NCBI RefSeq assembly: GCF_949987535.1
Contig: NC_080080.1
Span: 62,649,006-62,713,005 of the forward strand
Length of the DNA stretch: 64,000 bases
Direction: 5' to 3'
From: Balaenoptera acutorostrata
Lineage: Eukaryota > Chordata > Mammalia > Artiodactyla > Balaenopteridae
This document shows positions 56,430-64,000 of the stretch, piece by piece. Positions within the stretch are counted from its first letter, which is position 1. Each line of letters opens with the position of its first letter. A program made the position numbers and the translations under genes. The notes under the pieces are model-generated. The model searched no databases and had not been told where the DNA came from. It saw nothing but the letters and a program-made list of their open reading frames with translations.

Positions 56430-56994
56430 GTGTAGGAAAATTCACCATCCTAAAATGTGTCTCTTGGGCCATAAGGATTAATTTAGGCTGATTATTTTTA
56501 AGAAATAGAAGTCTCAGGAGGTTTTCCTTTTTACTTCTCTCTTAACTACCCAAAAGAATTTAGATAGAGGGCCTGTTTCCAGAATAGAGCTATCACCAGA
56601 GATACCTGCAAAACATATGGGCTAGGTGTGATGAGGGAAGCTCAAAAGTGCCTAGAAATCTGTCGACTCTGTTTCATCGTCTCTACATGGCCCAGCAAAC
56701 ATTTGTTTAGCAAACATTTGCCTTTCCATCTCCATGTGGATTGCCTTCCTCCTTTTTTAAGCCCCAAAACATTATCCCCAATATCCCTTTTTTTTAGCTG
56801 AAGATGATATTTAAGGTGAGGGTTTCCATCATTTTGGTGAGTTACTCAGCTTTCCTTGGTCTCTCCCATGTATACATGGTACTAAACTTCTTTAAAAATT
56901 TTTATCCTGTTAATCTGTCTCATGTCAATTTAATTCTTAGACAAGCCAGAAGAACGTAGAAAGGTAAAGGAAAATTTCTTCTTACCCCAAAAAG
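56430..56994 (+). mobile_element. Solo LTR family B, copy 2
   Basis: 'caccatcctaaaatgtgtct', 'ttaggctgattatttttaag', 'agctgaagatgatatttaag', 'gagttactcagctttccttg', 'tctcccatgtatacatggta', 'atcctgttaatctgtctcat', 'gaacgtagaaaggtaaagga' follow the same order as 50756-51316. It probably starts with TG at about 56432 ('tgtaggaaaattcaccatcc'). Confidence 0.6.
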
Positions 56995-57261
56995 TGCCCC
57001 TTGATGACTGAGGTAAATGTACTATACCTGAATCAAACAGAGGAAATGGCTACCTCACTGCTATTCCAGAAATCCAAAGTACATTCTATGCCTCCTCTTT
57101 ACCTCTTCCATCTTCTAGTACAGGGAGCTTTTAACGACATCCTTCTCCAACAGGAGAAAATTATTATAAACAGTAATAACCTAAAATCATTAATTAAAGC
57201 TTTTTAGTTGAGATAATCTCAGAATAGTGGTCAAGACTTTGAGATTCAATGCCCCCTTTCC

Positions 57262-57640
57262 TTTTTTTTAAATAAATTTATTTACTTTTTAAAATTAATT
57301 AATTAATTAATTTAATTTTGGCTGTGTTGGATCTTCATTGCTGTGCGCAGGCTTTCTCTAGTTGCGGCGAGCAGGGGGCTACTCTTCTTTGTGGTGCATG
57401 GGCTTCTCATTGCAGTGGCTTGTCTTGTTGTGGAGCACAGGCTTGGTGAGTGGGCTTCAGTAGTCGTGGCATGTGGGCTCAGTAGTTGTGGCTCGTGGTC
57501 TTTACATTACAGGCTTAGTAGTTGTGGCACACGGGCTTAGTTGCTCCGCAGCATGTGGGATCTTCCCGGACAAGGGCTCGAACCCGTGTCCCCTGCATTG
57601 GCAGGCAGATTCTTAACCACTGTGCCACCAGGGAAGTCCC
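57262..57640 (-). mobile_element. CHR-type SINE, minus strand, longer variant
   Basis: 'ggctgtgttggatcttcatt' to 'ccaccagggaagtccc' is the reverse complement of the CHR SINE, with an extended middle containing repeated 'agtagttgtggc' units. The A-rich tail (T/AATT-rich here) lies at 57262-57318. The flanking 'tgccccctttcc' (57250-57261) and 'tgcctcctttct' (57643-57654) form an imperfect duplication. Older than the 32515 and 33685 copies. Confidence 0.88.
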
Positions 57641-57654
57641 GGTGCCTCCTTTCT

Positions 57655-58161
57655 ATAAACAAATATTTTTAACACCTGTCATAAAATAAAATTCATAGAC
57701 GATGTCACATATCTTCAAAATAACATTTAAAAATAAACAATGCAATGTCCTAATTGAAACATAAAGCAAAAGTAAAGCAAATAATTTATAATATACAATA
57801 GAATAATATATGTTAAAATATGTTAAACGTTGGCTAACTTAAAAGGCTAAAGCAACTCTCAAAATTTCCAAAATGACCCACAGGGCAGTACTACAGGTGA
57901 TAAGAACCAGTTTCATTGATCTGAATCTGAGGTATACACAATCTGCCTAGTGTTTTCCACAGAATACTGTGAGTTCCTTAGGACAACTGTCTAATGAGAT
58001 GCTTAGAGTAGGTTAAGGATTGCACATTCTAATTTATTTTAGAGATGCTGCCATTTCACATTACTATATTTGATAGTCTGAGAAGTCCTGCAAATATAAA
58101 ACTCTTTTAATTCTGTTTGTCTTAGTTCTCCTCAAATTTATTTGATCATAGAAAATCTTTT
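57655..58161. other. Non-coding DNA, nothing recognised
   Basis: AT-rich with no supported feature. Confidence 0.35.
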
Positions 58162-59019
58162 TGTAACTGAGCAGGACTCTATGGGTGCTTCCTGAGACAG
58201 ACCCCTCCCCCATATCCTCTGCTGTAGTGTCTCTCTGAAATACCTACGTAATAGTATCTCATGCATATTTCCTGAGTTTTTCAGATGCTAAAAACCACCA
58301 CCAAGGGACTTCCCTGGTGGCTCAGTGGTTAAGAATTCACCTGCCAATGCAGGGGACCCGGGCTCGAGCCTTGGTTCGGAAAGATCCCACATGCTGCAGA
58401 GCAACTAAGCCTGTATGCCACAACTACTGAGCCTGTGCTCTAGAGCCCATGAGCCACAACTACTGAAGCCCAAGTGCCACAATTACTGAAGCCGTGTGCC
58501 TAGAGCCAGTGTTTCACAACAAGGGAAGCCACTGCAATGAGAAGCCCAAGCACCACACTGCAGAGTAGCCCCCGCTTGCCGCAACTAGAGAAAGCCCGTG
58601 TGCAGCAGCGAAGACGCAACGCAGCCAAAAATAAATGAATAAATTTAAAAACAAAAGAAGAAAGAAAAGTTGTGTGTGGTTTAAAAAATAAAAAACACCA
58701 CCAAAAGGAAAAAATTAACTATTTGAGGATAATGAACATGTAGCTTCCAAACCTTCTGGTGCCTTAAGGATTGATCACCGCCAACCAGAGAATTGTGCAC
58801 AAGCTGATCACGTACCCGGGGATGCCCTTCCCTCACCTGGATGAGATGCTTTGCTGAAACCCTGAGGGGAGTTTGGGGGTTTTTTTGGGTATGAACCACC
58901 TATTCTCCTTGCTCAGTCCTGCAGTAAACTTTTCTCTGTTCCAAACTCCGACATTTCGTTTGTTTGGCTTTACTGTGTGTCGGGTATATGAGGGTATATG
59001 AACTTGGGTTCAGTAATAT
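58162..59019 (+). mobile_element. Solo LTR family A, copy 2, interrupted by a SINE
   Basis: 'tgtaactgagcaggactcta', 'cctcccccatatcctctgct', then after the SINE 'gaattgtgcacaagctgatc', 'ttgctgaaaccctgagggga', 'ggctttactgtgtg', 'aacttgggttcagtaatatt'. The order agrees with 25434-25942. The CCAAT box of copy 1 is altered here ('gccaaccagagaattgtgca'). Confidence 0.65.
58305..58690 (+). mobile_element. CHR-type SINE inside LTR A copy 2
   Basis: The head 'gggacttccctggtggctca', the B-box-like 'ggctcgagcc', repeated 'gccacaactactgaagccca' units and the tail 'aaaataaatgaataaattta' mark it. Flanking 'aaaaaccaccaccaa' (58290-58304) and 'aaaaacaccaccaa' (58691-58704) are near-identical, so the LTR was the target. 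Confidence 0.9.
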
Positions 59020-59092
59020 TTTTCCCAATAAACTTAACTATGCATTTCTCCTGTTTTGCTTCTCAATATGGGATATTCAGGATAACAGTTTT

Positions 59093-59200
59093 GGGGAATT
59101 CCCTGTTGGTCCAGTGGGTAGGACTCCATGGCTTCACTGCGCAGGGTGCGGGTTCAATCCCTGGTCAGGGAAGTAAGATCCCACAAGCAGTGTGGTGCAG

Positions 59201-59236
<36 letters not shown>
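59093..59236 (+). mobile_element. Short tRNA-derived SINE with 14-base target-site duplication
   Basis: The head 'ggggaattccctgttggtcc', the B box 'ggttcaatcc' and a long pure A tail (59208-59237). Perfect repeats 'aggataacagtttt' at 59079-59092 and 59237-59250. The long unbroken A tail suggests a fairly recent insertion. Confidence 0.93.
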
Positions 59237-59241
<5 letters not shown>

Positions 59242-59250
59242 AACAGTTTT

Positions 59251-60044
59251 CTAAGGGAAAGGAACCATGGTCTGTGCATTATTAAAGTGGATTATGAATA
59301 GATGCCTACTTTAAGCAGTTACAGGATTGTGAATCACCTAAGAGACTATGCTTTAAATTTCTGGGTACCCTTTTTAATCCTCATTTTTTTCTGGATGGAT
59401 TATAATGATTCAATTAATAATTCATGGTCTCTCTAATTATATATCTCTGTACTGCTTATGTTATTATTTTTCATATACTACTTATATATTTAAGCAGTGC
59501 TTTGCTAAACACAGGCCCTGTGTCAGATGGGTCAAGAATCGTCAGATGAGTATGATAAATTTCTTACCCACAAATAACTTATTTTCTTCAAAATATTGCA
59601 AGATCTTTTTGGGGTTTTCCACAGTATTTAGCAAATATTAGACACAGTGAATCATTACTGATTCACTGATTTTTATATTCAGAAAAGCTATTTGGGAATG
59701 TATAACATAGAGGCATAATTGGATTTTAAAAGATATGTTCTACTTGGAGGAAGTGATCATTTTAATATCATTGTCATTACCACCATCATCATCATCATTT
59801 TCACCTTCAGTGTTTCTCTGTAAATGCTACCACACAAGGTCTCATACAAAATTTTTCATAAACAGCCATTTTCTTAGAGCAAAATCCACAGGTGAGAAAT
59901 TGTTCCTCTTCATCTTTGTTACCATCATCATCTCCTTCATCATGAAATAGAACAGTGAATTGGTATTTTTTAGCCCTGGCCGTTCTAATTTTTTATAAAC
60001 ATCTGTAGGTAAGAAGGCAGAATTATCAGCATCATCAATGTCTA
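59251..60044. other. Non-coding DNA with a short (CAT)n run
   Basis: 'accaccatcatcatcatcat' lies at about 59780-59799, with a second CAT-rich stretch near 59924-59942. No gene. Confidence 0.4.
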
Positions 60045-60250
60045 ACATTCAATAAATACTTACTATATTTCAGCCACTGTGCTTTCTTATGTGAATTATG
60101 TCAAGTAACCGTCACAACAACTCTGTGAGCTAGCAGTAAAGACAAAGAAATCAGGGCAGAGTGATGTTAAATAATTTCCTCAAGGTCATGTGTTAGGGTC
60201 AAGGCTTGATCGCACGGCTTTTGACTCCAGAGCCAAAGCTCTTAAGTTGA
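60045..60250 (-). repeat. MIR SINE
   Basis: The plus strand 'ttcaataaatacttactata', 'gtcacaacaactctgtgagc', 'ataatttcctcaaggtcatg', 'gacttttgactccagagcca'-like words follow a reversed MIR, including its 3' end. Confidence 0.65.
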
Positions 60251-62439
60251 GAAAGAGTAAAGTAAAGAGGTAGGATCACTGTCTCCCCAACTCTCACACA
60301 TGAACTCGTAAAACTGTGTAGCTGCAATAGGACTTAGTTATACAAACTCTGAATTGTTTCAAGAAGCAATTCTCAAAGGTAGTGACTTGACTTTGCTCTG
60401 CAGGTCTAAGACTCAGTTCCTTAGGGGAAAATGTGTTTATATCTGCTTTTGTAAGGAGAAACATTTACATCTAGATTTTTCCCAGCATCCCTATAATAGT
60501 GTCTACCTCTCAGCCAGCTTAATTTCTTAACCTGGTTTGGAGGCTGAAGTAAAGAAAGTAAACTTAGGTATCCTGATCTTTTCTCAGTCTACTTTCACAT
60601 CTGCCCTGATCTTACCCTCAAATGGACAAAGACTGATTTGTACTATGGTTACTTTTAAACACCAAAATTTACATTTACAAAAAAAAATTCAGAATATACA
60701 TGAAGAAAGCAGGTATTTATTGATTAATAAATTCAACCTTGAAAGAGGAAATGAACTGGAGTTGTTTTGCTATGAACTTATTTATGAAAATTAACAACAG
60801 CAACAGAAATTTAACAGCAAGACCTTCAAGGTGATCCACCATCTGAACAGTTTCACAAAACGAAGTATTTTCATCACTGTCAAAAAACAGCTACCGCAAC
60901 TACTAAAGGAAAAAAAAGCAACAAAATTTTAAAAGACATTGGGTAAAGATAGAGAAACAATTGCCCATTAACTGATCTTTAGATTACTCTGCAATACCTA
61001 ATTTCACTTACAAGTAAAATTTTAATATCCCATATACATCCCCATTCTTCATTGTCACTTTTATATGAGCTTTTACTGTCTTATAGATAAAAATGAGTGC
61101 AACAGAAACAAACTCCCCAGGCTACATGTATTCATACATGATTATTACAACTTCATGTGTTTTAATTCATGTACAGGATGATATGCTTTAGCAGTTAGCA
61201 TCTATACGTTTATATCATTTTTCTAGAATCTACATACAAATTGTCACAATGTGCACACTCACAGGACATGTAGCATTTTAGGAAATTATTTGGACTAAAA
61301 ATGCACCTGTATTTCTGGCTTTAAATTATATACACTATTTCTCCCACCACCACCACATGCTTGCATTTTCCCATGTGATGTTAAAATGAGACTGTTCCAC
61401 ATTCAATTTCATCCGTAGCATTCCCAGTCACGGCTATATTCTATTAAGATTTCCCTGTAGCTTTATCCCGACTCTGCTCTGTCTACTGTTTTCAAAGCAA
61501 GGTATGGTCAGGTTTACTCCCGTTTCAAGGTCATTTATACAGAAGCTAAATGAGATCTGCCCTAGTACAGAACTCAGGGGAACTATATATGTTACCTTTC
61601 TTTTTCTACTGTCTTCTATTCACAGTTGTGGGGAAGTGTGTGCGCGTGTATGTGTGTGTGTGTGTGTGTGTATGTTTTACTATCTCTTTTGAACTTTGTT
61701 CTCAAACACAATTTGCTCAGTCTATTGATACACTTTATGGACATGAAGAAATAGCTATTATAGGAAAACAGCATTCTTATATTCATTATAAAGGGAACAA
61801 ATGTATCTACAGTAATACATGTTAAAACTCAAGTTTGGGAAGAACATATTGAAAATCATAAGAATAAAAACAGATAGTAAAGCTGTTACTGTATGAACAT
61901 CTTTACATGAAGTTTCAAGTTTTAAAGAGTTATCCAAAATTTATCACCCTCTTTTAAATTTTTTTTTGGTAGAATTCAGCCCTCCACTTTGAAGGTTTCA
62001 TATACATATGATATACTAAGTTTTGAACGGAACATTTTATGTATCTGTCAGGAATATTTTTAATTATATGTATTGTTTTAATAAAAGTAATGGTGTTAAG
62101 CTTTGTAATATCTCAGTAGATTTATTTTAAGGACACTAGAAATTATTATCACATTTAGCCTTAAAAATACTGTGCTGTGAGATTAATCATTTCAAATTTG
62201 TTATATTTTAGTGGCTGGATTGTAAATCAGGAATGCCAATTTTTATGTGCTCTTCTTAACATTAGAATATTTAATAGAAAGCACTTTTTAACATTAGAAA
62301 ATTGTAGCATTATGTATCACTTATTTCTGGGATCTCCACCAGGCAAACATAAATAATTCTGAGAATTTAGTTTTTACTATAGGTATTTGTTCCCTGGAAC
62401 ATTGCTATAAACAAAAGAGATTATAGAGATTTTTTTTCT
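60251..62439. other. AT-rich non-coding DNA with a (TG)n run
   Basis: A (TG)n microsatellite lies at 61633-61672 ('tatgtgtgtgtgtgtgtgtg'). Open frames of 62-91 codons through it owe their V/C repeats to the microsatellite. No other feature seen. Confidence 0.45.
61633..61672. repeat. (TG)n microsatellite
   Basis: A run of TG units with a GCGC-containing start. Likely polymorphic. Confidence 0.9.
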
Positions 62440-62840
62440 ATAGTGTTTGTGTAGGGAGTCAAACATGGAGTGTCTTCCCTTAGAAATGTCTGCTTTGCCT
62501 CTTCATACTCACACATTTGAAACACACACTCACTCCTGCATGTAAAAGACCATATAGAGAGGCCCTGAGAGAACGGAGAGAAGAAAAAGGGCTCAGCTGA
62601 ACTCAACCTTCCATTGGCCTTTGCCAAAACATGGCCATCTTGGTCCCTTAGTCCAGTCATCAACTGAAACCCTCAAGTGATCCAAACTGATGCTACATGA
62701 AATAGAACACTCTCCCATCCTAGCTCTTTCAAATCATTAATGGCCCAGATTATGAGCATATTAAAATGATTGATATTGTTTCAAGCCACTAAACTTTGGG
62801 TTGGTTTCTTAAGCATCAATAGATAAATGGAAAACTACCT
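62440..62840 (+). mobile_element. MaLR/ERVL-type LTR, 3' part
   Basis: 'gagaggccctgagagaacgg', 'ctcagctgaactcaaccttc', 'gtttcaagccactaaacttt' and 'gggttggtttcttaagcatc' with 'aatagataaatggaaaac' match the end of an old mammalian LTR. The 5' limit is uncertain. Confidence 0.5.
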
Positions 62841-63129
62841 TTCAGACTGTATTAAAATACTGATTATATAAAATATAGTTTCTATATATTTACAAATAAT
62901 CTTTTCCTTTAAAAATCTATTTATTTATTCAATAAAAAACAAAAGAGCACTTTAGTTCCTTTTTCTGTGTTCTCATATGATTTTGTATATCTTCCATCAC
63001 AGAGTTTTGTTCTGTTTTGGTTTTTTAAAACACTGTATTTCAGTTATGGGTTTATGTGTCTTGTTTCTTTCTCAGAGAACAGCCAAAAAACACACAATAC
63101 ATGTATAAAACAATAGTTTTGAAGACACT
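62841..63129. other. AT-rich spacer, nothing recognised
   Basis: No supported feature. Confidence 0.35.
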
Positions 63130-64000
63130 AAACATTAAACAATAAAATCATTGAAAGACAGGAGAAAAATGAAGTGACCCCAGGATTTCCCCTCCACAAG
63201 TTGAGGAGTTGAGAGTCAGATCAAGCATCTGGCATTCACAGGAGAAAGTACTGGAGAGGAGAGAGAGGTACAAAGAGGGAGAGAATTCTGTATATCCACA
63301 GAAGGTCCAGCTGGAGTATTCAGCTGAGTAATGATCATATGAGAGAGTTAACTGAGGCCAGGGGAAAAAAAAACTTGAAAGGGTTAAAGGTAACAGGGTG
63401 CAGCCCTCCCATAGGTCTGAACAGTACCTTGCTTATCAACCAGACTAGAAAGGGGTACTGGGTAGAATTCACAGAAATGTCTTGCTTAAGAGTAAGGAAT
63501 AACTAGCCCTCGACTAAGCACTTCTCCAGTACCACATAACACATCTTAAAAACAAGATGTGAAATGATCAAACCATTTCTACGTTGCTTAACCACATCTG
63601 AGAACAAAACTCAAGAACCCTTATAGAAATACAAAACTATCCAGCACCCAACTAGGTAAAATTCACAAAGTCTGAGACAGCCAATAATTTTATTTTTATT
63701 GCTTGCAAAGAAACAAGAAAATACAACTGTAATGAGAAAAAGCCATCAATCAAAATGAACCTTAAATTGACACAGATGTTAGAATTAGCAGAGGATATTA
63801 AAATAATTAAAACGAATTCCACATGCTCAAAATATGAAGTAGAGATATGCAACTTCTATATTTTTAAAAGACTTAAATCAAACTTCTTGACATGAAAACT
63901 ACAACATGGGAGATAAAAATACACTGGATAGAACTGACAGAAGATTAGATAGAAGAAATTACGCTTTCATAATTAATTTGCTTCACATATCTACTGACAA
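63130..64000 (+). mobile_element. Old L1M 5'UTR and ORF1 start, running off the window
   Basis: 'gcaaagaaacaagaaaatac', 'cacagatgttagaattagca', 'gaggatattaaaataattaa', 'cttcttgacatgaaaactac', 'ggagataaaaatacactgga' and 'gacagaagattagatagaag' follow the L1M 5'UTR-to-ORF1 order. Frames are broken. The element continues beyond 64000. Confidence 0.6.

Noticed and set aside
50756..56994. A provirus bounded by the two family B LTRs
   Set aside because: The interior contains MIR, L2 and tandem repeats and no retroviral coding similarity, so it is ordinary genomic DNA.
25434..59019. A large provirus or duplication bounded by the family A LTRs
   Set aside because: They are 33 kb apart with many unrelated older repeats between them. 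Two solo insertions are simpler.
61504..61825. Two overlapping open frames with VCVCVC runs
   Set aside because: Generated by the (TG)n microsatellite.
1..64000. CRISPR array, bacterial operon or phage-defence system
   Set aside because: No spacer-repeat arrays, ribosome-binding sites or dense coding. Repeat content is mammalian throughout.

Overview
This is mammalian nuclear DNA. It is AT-rich and has no bacterial gene organisation and no open reading frame that looks like a host gene. Every long coding-like stretch comes from decayed L1 (LINE-1) retrotransposons. Eight tRNA-derived SINEs of the CHR type (heads like 'cttccctggtggcgcagtgg') and the L1 and LTR families point to a cetartiodactyl. 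With no Bov-B, Alu or B1 elements seen, a cetacean is the most likely source. The window reads as intergenic or deep intronic 'gene desert'. All repeat names come from recognition by eye, not from a database search.

Layout. 1-7150: AT-rich sequence with old interspersed repeats, including two copies of one ancient family, the second split by a MER5A-like element. 7158-11125: a minus-strand LTR abutting a minus-strand L1 that has lost its 3' part and carries an inverted piece of 5'UTR at its head. 11635-13090: L1 3'-end scrap and an old L1M 5' region, both minus strand, with one mariner end. 13106 and 18387: SINEs. 14000-15275: old L1M 3' end. 20760-23078: an L1 with large internal deletions followed head-to-tail by a second L1 3' end. 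23620-26165: L2 pieces and two LTRs. 28010-28390: non-repetitive sequence resembling a conserved regulatory element. 32215-33994: L1 scraps and two near-identical SINEs. 34886-34973: TA-flanked palindrome. 36130-38240: old L1 interrupted by a 92-base retroposed fragment and a MaLR-type LTR. 42853-48781: a full-length but broken L1 sitting inside a MIR, with a perfect 17-base target-site duplication. 49470-51316 and 56430-56994: LTR material, including two copies of one family. 53260-53592: degenerate tandem repeat of 54-55 bases. 57262-59250: three SINEs and an LTR split by one of them. 62440-64000: LTR 3' part and the 5' region of an old L1 running off the window.

Nothing here works together as a pathway. 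The connecting theme is L1 activity: L1s inserted themselves, mobilised the SINEs (exact or near-exact target-site duplications at all eight) and mobilised at least one short LTR-derived transcript end. The most notable observations are the head-to-head 5'UTR inversion in the first L1, the 54-55-base tandem array, the TA-flanked palindrome, the retroposed 92-base fragment and the candidate conserved non-coding block. None is shown to be a new biological system.
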